The notes: a model not told the origin generated them from the letters alone. Shown: positions 37,308 through 52,027, numbered from the stretch's first letter. The stretch: DNA of 64,000 nucleotides from Lethocerus indicus (GCA_019843655.1 JACDQD010000002.1:7016585-7080584), one strand, 5' to 3'. Numbers and translations: made by a program.

Positions 37308-40230
37308 AAATAACGGCTTGCTTCCCAATTTCCATATATTTTAGATCGGAAAACCATTAATTAATCTCAAGGGCTACCAATTGCGCAATGAATACCATTA
37401 AATGTAAACAGCTTTTCAGTAAACACGGGCAGTAAACACGCCCCCCGTCATTATACAGCCGCCGGTAAAACGATTGTTTTAATTTTCAATTAATCGAAGC
37501 ACTTTATGTTGGAAAACTATATCATTAGACGGGTAATTGTGCGCGATAAAATCATGCCAAACCCCCCGTTGACGACCGGTGTCCGATATTCTCGATGCAG
37601 GCGACATTATATTTTTGAAATTAAAATCTTATGAATATTTATGTTAACCTACTACACGACATCTTGGCGGTCCGTATCCGAGCATAAATCTCTGGCCGTT
37701 TTAAATAGTCAAAAACACTGACGAATTTTCGCGATAATAACGGGGAAACGGCTCGGACGTTTATTTCTAAAAGTACTGCAATACAATGGCAAAAACATAA
37801 TAGATTAGTGCCTATTAATCAATCCGTATTTACAGAGGGAAATAAATACGACAAAATTATATTATCAATCTATATTCTTTACACTGACATTTGTCACTGT
37901 TTTGGAATCTGGAAATCTTTCCGGATATCGCTTTTACTAGTATTTATGTCACTGCATTATGTACATGCATCTCGTGCATTTGCTTGCCTATTTAATGCAA
38001 TACTGTAGTCCGTTGGATAGATGTAGTGCACTTAAAATTATCACCAGTCTCCAAGATATGATAATTCACTTTAGTTGCAGCTGACGTGGAAATGAAATCT
38101 CGCCCATATTTGCCCGCCAAAATCATTTTGTATACAACCAACACAATATTTCCAGCGCAAGCCTGATCAAGGCATTCTATCTGCAAATTTGAAATGTAAA
38201 ATACTGGCAGCACAACACGTAGAGTAGTGTACTGTTTCGAGTAAGGCAACGGAGGAAGGCTTAAAAAACTAATTTTAAATACGGCTATATCGAACGAAAG
38301 TACCGCAGTTATATTTCACATTCTCTGGGACCGTGGAACAATACTTGGCCGGTGGGGGTCGGTAACGAACTATTAATTACAGCCGGCCTCTCTCTAGCCA
38401 ACCGACTGTTCCCCATTATATATTTTTTTTGTGCTCGGTTTCCGTCACTAAATAAAGCGGCGTGTAGTCGTGCGGCGTTGAAAAATTTGGAGTCCACCTT
38501 AGCGGTCGACCGGGTGGGATGTGTCGCGGACAGCCGGGGCCCCATTTATATGACGCCCTGATAGGCCCACAACAACCCCCCGGTATAAATAAAGTGTAAA
38601 TTTTATTTTATTGCTTTCCCGAATCGGCCGATATACGACCTGCCCAGTATCAATGGCCTCCCCTTTCCCTCAGTTCCTTCCCCTGGAGCACTGATAAACT
38701 AGTAAAATTCCGGTCTCATTCCCCGACCGTATATAATATCGATTAAGGTCCTTTGGTCTATATTTCATTAAGTTTGTAAAATGCTGTTTTAACGCGCACT
38801 TTTATAATTGGTCTATACCAATATAACCCCTACATCTAACTACTACAAAACTGCAATATATAAAATAAGTAAAAATAGATCAAATAGTTTAGTAAACCAA
38901 CGACCTGACCAAGTATTCTCTGGTTTAATAAACGCAATAAAGAACAATATTTACTTTCACGACGCTTTATTTAAATCAGCCGCGAACGTATATAAAAATG
39001 AAAATAAAATAAAGTACATTATCCCACGAATTTTTTTATTCATTTATCGACCGCGTTTAGAAAAAGTGGCACCACGAAATATAATTAAAGACTAACTGAT
39101 TGAGTAACAGCGTACAAAATAGACGCACTGTAAGCATAGAGATATTTTCAGAGAAATATTAGTATAGGTCATAAATATGCTTGGCGTAGTAATTTTGGCT
39201 TCAGTTCAAAGTAAGGAATCGACTTAATGAAGACGGTGACGAGTGTATATTGCCAGTGCAAGGGCCGGCTCGGAAGGGGTTGGGAAAGGGAAATGGCGCA
39301 AAGCATGTGGGACTGATGAAAAATAAATTCAGGCCCCATCTTATGGGGGCAGTGTGTCGGGCACAGGTGGTAATTAATATGACAGGGGCCGATGGGCGGA
39401 GCGGGCGCGGACCCTATTACTCACTGACTCCGGTGAGCGCCAACCTCCACCGGCCACATAAATAAAAGGGTAAATTTAATTTTACTACCCTTTTTTTTCA
39501 CTAACCGGTCAACCGAGACCCGCCAGTGATTAATAGGCCCTCGGGCGATTTTCATTTACGAAATTCCGCGAAATTTGAAGATAATAAAACATTTTGCAGA
39601 AGGTGAAAAACCGGATAATAAACACACGGTATGGCGAATTTGGGACGCGCACCCGTCAATTTTATAAATTAACGGTCCAGTACAATTACGCCAGTGAATT
39701 ACACGATATTTGAGCAAAATGTATATTTACCAGAAACTTATATTCTCACGCAATGTTTAAACATTTTAAGGAGTGATGTTGTGCCTTATAGCATTTTTCC
39801 AAAGGAATTGAGTAGGTGTAGCCAATGAAGTTTTTCAAAGTGCAACAACTAAATTATTCCCAGATCGCTAATGGCAAATAAACGAAAAACTGAGCCCGTT
39901 TATGGACAGGAATAGAATAAGTGGGAGATGAAGAAGCGGGCCTCCATTATGCCAATGACAAATGGATGATTCTACGAATTCGGCCCCAATGAAGAGCGTT
40001 TATTTTAGGACTCATATTTAAAAACAGAAGCCTCTCTTATTCCTTCGCGGTTTGAGGCCGCGTAGACTCAAGACCAGACTTCGTATCCTTTTGTTGTACA
40101 GGTTGAAACTTACTTTATAGATAAGTCCGTAGTCGGACTGCGGCGGGGTCGGAACGTATGCCGCCCCCGATAAAGCCAGAAGGGAAACAGACAGGAAATT
40201 GAAAGAATTTGTTGTTAGCCCGGAAAATAG

Positions 40231-40250
40231 AACCTCCGACCGCGGAGGTT
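40231..40250. other. Perfect 8-bp stem with 4-nt loop
   Basis: AACCTCCG and CGGAGGTT flank ACCG. No T run follows on either strand, and the setting is not a gene end, so it is not called a terminator. Confidence 0.6.
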
Positions 40251-41261
40251 GATTTGAGGAGGGAAATTTTCCCTGAAGGGCGTTGTCAAGAGAAACTGCC
40301 GCGTCAAAGAGAAACTGGCAACCAGATGAACTAGATACAGACTAGAGGGCTTCTCTTGTCGATGTATAAAAATTTCATTTCCTCACTATCGAGTTCAATC
40401 TCAAGTTGATTGAAGAAGAGAAACGTGAACATAATATCACATTATTCGTCATTAAATTCGCACTTTGTTGTATTCGATAACATACATAATTAATATAATC
40501 GTAATTAAAACTTTCTGTTCACTAATGTTAACATTTTAATACATTTTAAAGGAGTTGTAAAACATTGCGACGGGGACAGGTTGGTTATCATATGTAACCA
40601 CACACGCGTGATAAATGTCGGCATATATAACAAATAATTTTAAGTATTTGTTTGAATTTCGAACATTTGCCAGCTTAATTGATAAAGATGAGGTGGCCGG
40701 GGGTCGTTAAATCAAGCGGAATTTCGCAAGTCGATATATGGGGTGGGTGACACGTATTACAGGGAAAGATACAAGGACGATATTATATTGAAGAAGTTTT
40801 TCTTCCTGCCGGCCGTAAACCGTTCGGTGAGCCCTGATGAGTTATCGGACGTTAGCCGGGGCTTTCTCGGACAGAAAGGGAGGCTAAGAGTGGCGAGGTG
40901 AAGCCCGTGATACATTGCAGATTACGCGGACACACCAACTATATAGTTGGTAGACTGCCCCGCTCTTATTTCATACTTAAACGGAAAAGGGCCGACCGGG
41001 AAAACTGCCGGGAAATGTGGGATAATTTTTTTCGGTTCGTTCCATTCTGTTTGGCGCGACCTAATCTATCGATTGTGCCCACTCGTTAATCCTTCTCAGC
41101 GTTTCGAGACCAAACATTTGAAAGAATGTAAAAATATATCTTTATAACCAGTATAATACAATGCCGACATGTTTAATAATTAGATTACGAAGGTTTTCGA
41201 AAGGGGAAGTAAGGCGAATAAGGTGCGAGTCAATAAATTGAAGATCACTGCGAGGCAATTG

Positions 41262-41376
41262 GGTAAGGTTGCCACCTGTGGTTTGAAAGGGAGTCGGCCA
41301 ATATAACAGGAAGGCTGACCCTAATATCGGGGATCGAGCCCTGCACTACTATTATTAGTGCTGGCCCCATGCCCAA
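41262..41376 (-). repeat. Possible SINE fragment with B-box-like word
   Basis: On the minus strand, GGCTCGATCCC resembles the polymerase III B box GGTTCGANNCC, and GCCAGCACTAATAATAG upstream is a loose A-box candidate. The word GGTAAGGTTGCCA at the far end recurs on the plus strand at about 62973-62985, a weak hint of a shared repeat tail. Family unknown. Confidence 0.2.
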
Positions 41377-44300
41377 ATTTCGTATCTCAACGCCGCTCTG
41401 TTTTTACCCCCTCCGGTGTAGAGACTGCCGGAGATAAATAGCGGACCATTTAGAAACGCCCGACCGGGATGAGCCCGGAATTATGCCTATAACGCGATTT
41501 GATTTGCGGCCCAGAAGAAGAGAGGCCGAGTAAGATATCGGCCTACGAAATAGTGCCCCCGACCGATTGGAGTAAGAAATTCCCAGCCCTATAGATTAGC
41601 GGTTCTATTTGGCGGAGATAATAAAGCGTCGATTTCATGCCTGAAGAAAATAGGAAAAAGTGTCCTAGGAAAAAAATTATATATTATGATAGTCATTAAA
41701 CAAATCCTGCGGAAATTTTCATTTCGCTTATGGGATGAAGATTCTCTCTGTAGTTTCGTAGTCTCAAAAAGTAATGAAATAATATAACATTAAATAATAT
41801 ACTCATAATTTTCTTCTTCGCCAAAACAGCTGTTACTTAGTACACTATAGTGGCTTAGCAACACTTTATATTTAAGGATAATAATGAAGCATTAATTCTT
41901 AGATTGTCTAATTTTCCATAAATGTGTGCAAAGCTAATGGAAAATTCTATAATTCGACAGTAATCCGTAATTAATTTCCGCTTTTAATGCGATTTCCCCG
42001 ATAGTAGTCGAATCTGCATTTAAGGTATATAGATTAAGGACGAGTGGACGGGGAATGGCCGTAATGAAGTGATCACACTGACGTCTTTAATTTGGCCCCG
42101 TGTTTGCGCAATATTGAAAGGTTCCAATCTTGGAGCTGTTTGCGCAGCGATCTAGCCGGGATATTCCAATCCCCCAATGATGGCCCTCGAACACATTATC
42201 CGCCGGTAAAACGCGGTTTTTAATTAAATTGAACAGTTATTATATTTGTTTTCCGATTGATAATATAACTGAAATGTCCACAATTCCTATTTAATGAAGT
42301 AGAAAAGGGTTTTTGAGTATATTTTCGGTTGTTGTTAACAAGAGGGTCGCCTGTTTGTACTGGGCGGGAAGGATGTTGATCGGCGGTGTATGATAATAAG
42401 AGAGGGTGTTGCACATTGGGCTGACATCCAGCCGACACATGCCCTCCTCCGCCAGCCACGCCTCGGGGCCCAATCCCCCCTGTAAACGAAACTTTCCCAT
42501 AAGCCGATTAATTAGAGGTGGAAACTTTGCGAGGCGGCACAAAACATGCCGGCATTATGCGCTAAACTCGGTTGATGAGATAAAACGGACGTCTCAGACC
42601 GGGCCACCGAACTAAGGCCGAATCCGGATAAATCTGACGAAGGATAACTTAACGCGAACTCCACTCGGATTAAATGGTGTTAGTTATTGGGAAACAGTTG
42701 CTATATTTTGCTGTTAGGCAGAAAAACAAATTTGCGCATATAAGGATAGAATCGCGATTCTAGAAATGGAGGCAGTCAAATTTACAACATTTCTTTTAAA
42801 ACAAGATCAGCTCGGATGGAAAACAAAAAAAAGAACGTTTCCTATGGAAAGACTCTGTCTGCAAAATTCGTTCGACCTTGTTTTATTGTAACAGCTGTTT
42901 TCCTAAGGGAATGACACTTTTCTTTCTTTCTCCCGGTCTAAAGAAATATGTCGACACTGTTCTCAGAGGGCGACAACGTGATATAGTACTTTTTAAGTCC
43001 CAGTATGGGGGCCGGCCCGGCTTCGCGGAATATAAAAATCACTGACGCACTCCAAAAAAACTTATATCAAAAGGGCAACCAGCCAATATGTTTATTCGGA
43101 CACATTTAGAAATGTAGTATTTTTTAGACAATGTACAATAAATTAAATTCCAAGGTACAAGGTGTACTAATATCCAGCAACTAATCGTGTTATTAATATA
43201 TAATTTTGCACAGTGAATAAACTTATTTGATATTTCTGTGAAGTTAATTTAATAGCTAATTTAATTACTATTGTCTCTTCGTTCATTTCTTTCGTCCTCT
43301 GAATGAATAGCGTTATTTCATATACAGCGTAATACATAAGTTATTTCCTTCATACAATCAACACGTTATTGCATTGTATTGTTTGAATAATGGAGGAACG
43401 CAATCTAAATACGATCAATGCTGACATGTTCCAAGCCTCAATTTATGTAATTATTTGAGAGGGTCTATGTGTAAGTGTTAGAAATATATTATCGTTCATT
43501 CACAGACAGAAATTGGGGCCTAATAGTGAAAGTTGAAGTAACTATTTGAAGTATATGTTGCAGGGGCTTGTCATTTAGAGTGGAGGGTGTGCGGCTATGT
43601 ATAATATGCGAGCCGGGACGAGAGAGGCTGTCCGGTCCGTGTGGATGGGCCGAATTAGGGCCGGAGCCCGACGCCGGCCGACAATCAGAACCGGCCGCCC
43701 ACAGGCCATTGTGCAACGAATGGCCGGCATCGGTGATCCCATTGTCGGCGGTATCGGCCCTGTTAGCCTCTCCTGCACCTAGTCGCCGTCTCCAGTTCTT
43801 CTTCGGGGCTAATCGAATGGAACTGTCCCGTAGGGGAGATCCCTCCACGATTATGACTCTCGTAAACCTGACAAAAACAGTGGTGGGGCGGTACAATCAA
43901 TTTTCGGTAATTATCAGTGATTTATAGCATATATACATGCATAACTCATTTAAATACCCTTAGATTATATAGAGTTCAATGGTTCTAAATACATTTCGTA
44001 TATACATACAGCGTGCTACTGTACTTGTGATGTACATCATCATTTTCTTTTTACAATAGAAATGTTTAGTAGTTCCTAAACGCGTTTAGAGAGTGTTAAC
44101 CTGTGTGTCGAGATTCCCCCCCCAAAGAGTTTTTTTGGACACTGATGCTTGTGAAGTTCGAAATTAGTCGCATAAGGCGAAATTAAACTCTAAATCATAT
44201 TTGACTTGTTACACGACGCGGAGAATGCAGTTTGGAGTCTTCTTATTCGGATAATTTGACGCAATTAACATCAAAAAGAAAAGAAAGGGAAGGAGACGAA

Positions 44301-44468
44301 ACGCAAAGAACAAAAGCCACAACGGAATAATGACGCGGGGCAAAGAAAATATGTGGAGTGTAGTGCGCGTAAGAAGTGGCCGCGCTCTGGCAGAGACGCA
44401 ATGAGTGAAGGGGACTAAATTGGAGTGATCCCTTGGGCTGATAGAGTAAGTGCCTCGGGGCTGAACTG

Positions 44469-44541
44469 CCCTCCCTCCCTCCCTCGCTCCATCCATCCCT
44501 CCAACACTCTCACTATAGCACACTGACACACACACACACAC
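44469..44541 (+). repeat. CCCT and CA simple repeats
   Basis: CCCT units at about 44469-44484 pass through CATC units and end in a (CA)8 run at 44526-44541. Confidence 0.95.
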
Positions 44542-44558
44542 CTACCCGCCTTTTTTTC

Positions 44559-44711
44559 ACCATAACTCTCACTCAACCATTCCCCCCTCCTCGACCACCT
44601 TCATCATCATTCTATCTCTTTCTCTCGCTTTTCCGCCCCTCCCGTCAACTCTCTCCCTCTCTCGCTCTATTTTCCTGCCCTCACGCTCTCCCCTCTTCTC
44701 TCTCAACCCCT
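44559..44711 (+). repeat. Long pyrimidine-rich tract
   Basis: About 150 bp are dominated by C and T on the plus strand, with irregular CTCTC, CCCC and TTTCTC blocks and few purines. It directly follows the CCCT and CA repeats. Homopyrimidine DNA of this length can adopt triplex structures, but the interruptions make that uncertain. Confidence 0.9.
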
Positions 44712-47700
44712 TAGTTGACACCTCACCCTCTCACCCTTACACTCCCCGCCTCCAACGCCGTGCGCCGGGTTGTTTGTTATAAGTGTGTCTGGCAAGCTTC
44801 AAAAGAAAAACCGAGTGCATGCAACACTCGAGAATCAAGTACAATGCACCCGGCCGCCTCGAAAACCTGTTCCGGTCCCCTTTTCATACTCATCCCCCCT
44901 TCCACAGATGAATATCAAAGGGAACGATAGATGTATCCACTCCACTGTCCCGTATCCTTCCGAAAAAAAGGAGGGCAATTATTAATTAACAATGCCTGCG
45001 CAAAAAACTGATGTACGCACAGGCTAGCTGTAATTAACTGTGCACTATAGTGCCTTCCTTCATACAATACAACGGGAATACATTTTTATTGATAATTACC
45101 TCGAAATATTTAACACTTAATGAAATTACATCTTGAGAACTGACCAAACTAGCTATTCCTTGTATTTCTAGGATGCCGATTTTCCTTCTCCAATCGCCGA
45201 ATTGGTTTTAAGTTAGATCGATTGAGCCTTTAACCAATAAATACTGTATTACTTATACAGGGCAAGTAATAAACTGTTTTCATCCTTGTTTTACTTACAC
45301 AGCATTGAATTGCTAATCACCCTTTCCATTTCATCTCTTAGATTCTGAGAAATTGTGAGACCCGGGAGAAATACCCTCCGATGTTCGAGACGAGTTCTGA
45401 CTCCGTCATTAACCTAATTAGTGATCTGAATTATAATTTAATTAAAATTACCCTAGACCAGCGGTATTCCAAGAATACTCCACAGGCAATCAGTTACACC
45501 TAAGTATACCTTCAGTATTACATCGTACATACTGTGCTATACTGAACGCCCGCGTAACTTCATAAAATAGATTAAATAACCAGGCCGAAACACGAATATG
45601 TTAACAATCTACTCTGGATTATGCTTTAAGGTTATACAATATTTTAATATATAATGGTTTCAGTATCAAAATGTTCGTTTAAATAGAGGTTAAAAGTATG
45701 TCCACGTCTTTCTTTTATATTAGTGGTTTCAGAACTTCAATTGTTTCTGATTGATAAAATTCACTGTTTAAAGTTGGGCATTCAAATACCATATAACCGG
45801 TATTGATATGTACACAGGGCCGGATGGTGGTTGTCAGCGGTCTGCCCGCTAATGCTAATTGTTAATCAATATAGCTGCAATATGACCACAGTTTATTGGC
45901 CGTACATAAAGTAGGGCCGGTTGTAAAGCGCTAATGTGTCGATGGAGGCTGCCCAAGTATAAATATGCAAATGAGGCCGCATAAAATCTGTAAGTGTCAA
46001 CGCACCTTGTACTACCCCGAGTTTGACGTTGTTATACATTTACGTCAACATTATAGAACTGTATCCAAAGTATTTGTATTTTATATTCCCCTATATATAA
46101 TTTATGTAGCTATTAATGTAAGGACCAGATTATTAAGTAATAGGGATGATAATGTAGGTTGTGTTTCGTAATTTCATATAAAAAATACCTATGTGCATCA
46201 TTTGTAATACAATTTGTCGCGTTAACATGAAATCAGTCTGGACTGTTCAATCATAAATAAAATTCTCGGGAAAATCGCATAAATCTGCACGCACAGGGTG
46301 TTTCAAAAATTCACTATTCGCGATGGCCGTAAGGAATATAAAGTGCTAGTTTCTTGAGCGAAGATATTTAAAAAGCTGTAGCACAACTATCCCCTTCTCG
46401 AAAGTACTCAGATGCATTACAGTCACTCCCGACGGTAGAGTCGGAATACGGATGCTCCGGCCGTTGCATTTGTATTCGCCAACTAACTCCCCTACAAAAT
46501 CCGTTTGAATTCCACCCCTTGCAGGTGTATAACCCTGTGAAATATCTGACGCCATTTACGAGGATTTCCATCGTAGCCCGAAGACCGGATTGCAACGGTC
46601 TTGAATTTAAAACAGAGTTTACGTTTTTGCATTGAACACGCGGAACTGTACGTAAATACCCGAATATATTTAAAGATATGGACCCGGTTATCGTGGCTGA
46701 TCTGTGGGAAAAAGGTCGCGTGATATTTTGATAGGGCGAGGTGTAGAGAGGGACCGCGACGGGGCTTGGAGAGCACTTCAATACTGATGAAACCACTCGG
46801 CGCGGTTCCATTGTAATCAAGTTTGGGGGCGGCAATGATAAAACTAATAGCCCACTTCGAAGCCACCCCATCGTAGTCCTCTCGATTCTGTCACAGACCT
46901 AATTAAACGACGGAAAGAAAGAAAGATTAATTAGCTTACAAATTATGCAGAGTCTCGGCTTCAATTTACAGCCGATGAAAAACAGAAACGGGCCCAAGGG
47001 CTCCCACCCCTCGTTCCCATCGCCGCCAGCGGTAAACGCCTGTACAATTATTAAGCACTTTTTCTTACCCCTCCTATTTCCCGTTACTTATTTCATTTAG
47101 AAAAATAAACCGCACTCCGGTTGAAACTGTTTGAGGATAACGCAGTTTATTTTTATTCAGCCGAGAGCGCTTCTTTGAAATTTTGTAAGGAACATTTAAT
47201 ATCAATATTTTTTTATTGTCTGGCTCTTAAAGCAGTTTTAGTTTAAAACTTGATTCTGAATAACGTATAAGAAACGCTCTAATTCATAGACATTATTCAT
47301 TAAATACATTTTACAATTTTTAAATTTTAATTCTTTATTTCTTTTTACATTTTATATTAAAAGTATTTCGAATGTATTAGTACTGATTAAGAAACCTTCA
47401 TTTTGTTCAATTGTTCTGAAATTGACAATATATTTTTTCTATCTGCATACAATCTGCATTATATACAAGGTATGTCCGTTGAATGTTCAGTGTGTTATAT
47501 ACTTTTCATTTTTTCAGGAAATTTATAAAATTAACGCTCCTAAATTTCGTTGGGTTCAATATAAATGAGTTCACAAATAAGCATTGACCCACGGGCTTAC
47601 TGTCAGCCGTGTATTTTATTTTTCGCGACTAATCATCATAATGAATATATCTGGCTCGTCGGAAATTATCGCCGTTTTATTACACCTATAAATCGCGTAG

Positions 47701-47835
47701 TCGGATTAGACCGTTCGATTTATTACACGGCAGTTCGAAAATTCCCAGTTCGATCCATTTCATTAATTAACAATGAAACACTAAATTACCGTTCTCGGAG
47801 TATTATTCTTTGCGCCGAAAATAGGAACGCCGGAA
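44712..47835. other. No gene seen
   Basis: ACAGGGTGTTTCAAAA at about 46298 resembles a transposon-end word common in arthropods. The nearby minus-strand frame of 167 codons (46368-46871) overlaps other open frames and has no domain I know. A 12-bp palindrome GCACTATAGTGC lies at 45042-45053. Confidence 0.5.
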
Positions 47836-47861
47836 CACTCACCTGAAATAAAAGAGAAATA
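47836..47861 (-). promoter_or_regulatory. Candidate recursive splice site (zero-length exon)
   Basis: On the minus strand a pyrimidine-rich acceptor, TATTTCTCTTTTATTTCAG, is followed at once by GTGAGTG, a good 5' splice site; the junction lies between 47843 and 47842. A juxtaposed acceptor and donor is the signature of ratcheting points that remove very long arthropod introns in steps. It is in the same orientation as the Ig exon, 38.8 kb downstream of this point, which is the context where such sites are expected. The core 8-mer alone would be expected by chance about once or twice in a window of this size, so the support comes from the added pyrimidine tract and orientation. Confidence 0.4.
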
Positions 47862-48460
47862 CATAATGTTAAATCGTGTCAGTAATGTTATTAACATGTG
47901 ACTAAATTAATCAGGCAATTATAATACATTTACCGTGCGCAATAAAAAGGATACTCTATTCAGCATCACCACCCCGCAATTGTTTTGCGTTAATTTTATT
48001 CACTTAACAATTAGTACGGGATTTAAAGCTGACGTTAATATACCCGCTTGTCTTGGTATACCTCCATGCCCCTGAGCTGCTACTGCTAATTGACAGCTTG
48101 TTATATTACTTCGATCGAATAAACCAATTCATAAATTGAAAATATTAAATTTCTTCCGTCATTTGATGTAAATGTCTGTTTATTTTTCAAAGGGAACAGG
48201 AAAATTATAACCGCTGTAACGTACCTTTAAACTATAAGCGTAACGCATTAACTCGTTCTTATAATTTACTTACATAATCGGTAAAGCGCACTTTACCAAC
48301 ATTAGGTGATATAATGTCTCAGGAGCCGAACAGTTGTATTACCTGTTCCCAAGTTAATTTAATAGAGGTCAGAGGATAAAGGCTAAATCAATAAGTGTAC
48401 AATTTAATAGTCTCCAATATAACCGGGCGGGTCAGGAGAAGGTGGGCAGAACATAAAGAT

Positions 48461-48524
48461 AGAGAAAGGGAGAGAGAGAGGAGAGGAGGGAGGGAGGGAG
48501 GGAGGGAGGGAGGGAGAGAGGGAG
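48461..48524 (+). repeat. GA and (GGGA)n purine tract
   Basis: A GAGAGA run leads into seven consecutive GGGA units at 48487-48515, all purine on the plus strand. Confidence 0.97.
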
Positions 48525-51500
48525 CGGCGGCAAGAACTTTTAATTACGTGGTCGACTAGAGCCTGCTGCGGTGGGTAGCCTCTGCTAGGCCGGTACAGGA
48601 CATTTTATGGGGTATATTTCTTGTGCGATTTCCTTTAATAAGGTGTAGTAACCGGTTTTTGCCACCGACCTTCCACTTCTTCTTTACCCCCTGTCACATC
48701 CCATGGATAAACACTGTAGCGCTAACTGCTGCTAATAAACCAAATTAAGCGTGCATTAGAGTTTTACACGGCAGAATTAACCCTAGCGAAATTGGTGTAG
48801 AACAGGAAGGAAAGAAACGTCGGAAGAACCAAAATGTCCCGAATATTGGGATAACAGTAACGGGCATTAATTTTTCAGTTGATTACAGCCCCAAATTGTA
48901 TGGCCAAAAATGCATTTTTGGTGTTTATGAAAACGAAGAAAATATTTAACAACAGCAAAAATTTCCCGTTACGGATTTGTTTTTAGGGTTTGTAAGACAT
49001 GAATTTATATCACTCGGATATTTTACGATCTGTACAGCGAATAGAATTATTTTCCACAAAAATAACTTACCAATACTTTTTATTTTAGACCAATGTAATA
49101 CTCTACTAGGACATAAATGTTCTGTTAGTTCAGATTCTGTGGCTTTAGGAAATAAACGAACCGATGACTCTGTTTACCAGATGCCCACATAATATACGGT
49201 CTTGGACAAAATGTCGAAATAAAAAGTGTCTGCCAGGCAGTTTAATAAGTCGCTCACTTTTGTTTTACTCTCGGATATTAAGACATGATAGGAAAATGGT
49301 CTGTTGAATGATTCTGGCCGAAAACTCATCAACTCTTCAATATTGGTTGGAAGTTAAATTACGAAAGTTTCATTAAATCCGTTAAGTGTTGGTTATGGAA
49401 GGAGCTTCTAAGAGAGGCAGGGTCGACAAGGGAGGAGACTAATTTATCCTCCGCCAAGCCTCTCACTGACCATAATTCTTTATTCACAGAGAAATTGTAC
49501 CAATAGTGATCTCTTCCAATATCGCTATTATTATTCAATTTGCACACTATTGACGAGGGGAAACAATAATTCTATTTATGGTTGACCTACTGGGTATAGG
49601 TTGCTGTAAAGGACGGTAAAATTACGAATCCAAAAATTCAGAAATTATTGAGTAACTGGATTGGATGTAATTGAAATTTTCAAAGTCTGAATTTATAATA
49701 TGATTTTATATTCATTTGTTTCAGTCAATCGAGCTTTTTTTAACGATGAAACCGCAGCTGGTTTACGTGTACACTAGAAACATCCTCCAATAGTATAACA
49801 ATTTTGCCAGGCTAATTTCTCTCAACCCATGGACCTTATGAGTTAAGTAATAATTTGTTTACAATTTTCAGAAGTAAACATTCTTTATAATATTTGTGGA
49901 TTTGTGTCTTTCCTACTTTTATTAGTTTATGAAAATTTCAATATTGTTGCTTGCCGCTTGCACAATACAATTAAAGTTGCAACTTTGTACGTTTATGTAA
50001 TTCTTCAATCATTTCTTACGTTCGGTTAACTGAAGAGAAACGGAATTTTTAAGTCCCGGTGAAATTATATTACAAGGAGTATATGGTACGGAAATCCAAT
50101 TTTCGTAAATGTAGAAAAAAAGCAAAAATATCAAGCGGGGTAGAAAAAAAATATTTTAACTAAGAGACCGAGTTCGAGCACCCCATAATTTGGGAACAAG
50201 GGATTTATTCTCAAATTAATTGCTGTGGAGGGGAAGTTAGCGGGGGCGGGTCATTGAGTTGGGGGTGAGCGGGGGAGGCCGCTTGACCTAGATGGTCTTT
50301 TAATTACGACCCAAGAGGGGTCAACCCCGGCCCACTTCAGGCCCTGTATTTCTTGTACCATGGACACCTACCGCTTATATTTCGGCTAAGTATGCCGCCT
50401 CCGCTAATAATGCAACCCGGAGATAAACCGAGTTAATACGGGACCGCCCCCCCCCCTCGCGCCAACAGGCGAGGTTGGCAGAGAGCAACTCGGTCGACTA
50501 CTTATATATTATAGGATTTGGTCCCAACAGCATTTTAAGATCGTGAATTTCAATTTAAATTATCAAAAACAATTCCATTAGTCCTCTTATAAGAGGAAAT
50601 AACTCGAGTTTCGTGTTTAGATTCTTCAGTATTCTTTCCTTGTAATGCCATAAATCTAAAATGTTTTCTGTGTTATAATTATGTGAATAAATGACATCAT
50701 GATTTTCCCTGATATATCCGAGGTTTTAGGTATAAGCTGTTAGGTCTCTACATCTCTTAATATATATAAATACGAAATTAAATCACAATGATGCGTATTC
50801 CTACTTGTACATTAATTGGTACTTCTCGAGAAATTATTTTTTTTTCGCAGCCAGGTTTTTTCAACGAGATTTCGAATTTTCTAATGGATTAACCACTTGT
50901 TGTTATAATGAGGCTTATGGTGGTTCGTTATTTTTCTAATGCCACAGTCTGTGACGGAGACAATTTGTTGAGATCCTGACAAGTTTTCGGGCTATTGCGG
51001 TAAGAAATGTTAGCGCCCACAGCATTGGTCATAGCTCGTAGTAGCGTAATACGAAATGTCGGATTGGATAACGCAGCTTTAAGGGAAGAGCCTGAAATGG
51101 CTAATATCGCAAATGGCGGGAGTTGAATCATATAAGGGATCGGAGGTGGGCTCGACATCGGTAAATCCTTCGACGGTGATGGATACTAACCCGCTTTGCA
51201 GCACCGTTTCAACTCTCTTTTTCACGGCCCCTCCACGGCTATAATCCACCGATTCCAATTCTGAATTCGAAGTTTTAATAATATTGAGGAAATATAAAAT
51301 TCGTTTAGTCTTTAAATCACTGATTTATTTTTTAATAGATAATCACCGACAACACTCTTCCCTTCATAATGTGACATGTGACTTGAGAGAAAAAAATAAT
51401 ATCTCCCGCTCGGATAAGGATCAAATGGTAAGGCCAAGGAGCGCAAGGAAGATCGGTACACATAACAGGAAATCTTTTCAACGCGTTCATCATCAGCAAC

Positions 51501-52027
51501 ATATGCTAGACTCAGTTCATGTCTTCATATAACGCGAATTAATTTTCAGGTCAACGGCGATCTAAGTTAAAAACGTTTTGTAAAAATATAAAAAGTACTG
51601 CGAAAGAGCCATCAACTTAATTTTGGAACTTTATGATGACGTATGTATACGTTTAAAAAGGCTGAAGCTAACTATTGAGTGTTTTGATTGCTTGTCTATT
51701 AATTGAGAAACAACGAGTCGGAAATTTCATTATAAAATAGTATATTTTTCGAGACATTGTATTTCGGAGTCCCGTCGGGAAAATTAAAGCCCCAACTCGA
51801 AAGCCGGAAAATTGTTCTCCAATGTCTACTATTCTAACAATAATTCTTAATTCCCCGAGTTAAGTGAAACGCCCCCGAGCGTGAACTTGAAATATCCGAA
51901 GGAATAAGAACGGTAACGGAGCGGTTAGGGCGACGGGAGAGGGGAAGGGGACGGGAGTAAATGCTTCACCCCCCGCGACTAACCATTCTCTTGGCCCCCT
52001 CGAGAATTTGTTAACTACATAGGACCA

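Larger units (their letters stand above)
37308..44468. other. No gene seen
   Basis: Contains GC-rich patches at 38.3-38.6, 39.2-39.5, 40.8-41.6, 42.3-42.6 and 43.5-43.9 kb. The last is open in four frames (up to 135 codons), which indicates low stop density from composition. AGTCCGTAGTCGGACT at about 40124 is a small hairpin close to the one at 40231. Confidence 0.5.

Noticed and set aside
43489..43927. Four long overlapping frames in both directions (up to 135 codons)
   Set aside because: The GC-rich composition opens all frames at once and there is no motif or splice context.
46346..46871. Overlapping minus-strand frames of 69, 124 and 167 codons
   Set aside because: Several frames are open over the same bases, none shows a recognisable domain, and a transposon-end-like word lies nearby. 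Low stop density explains it better.
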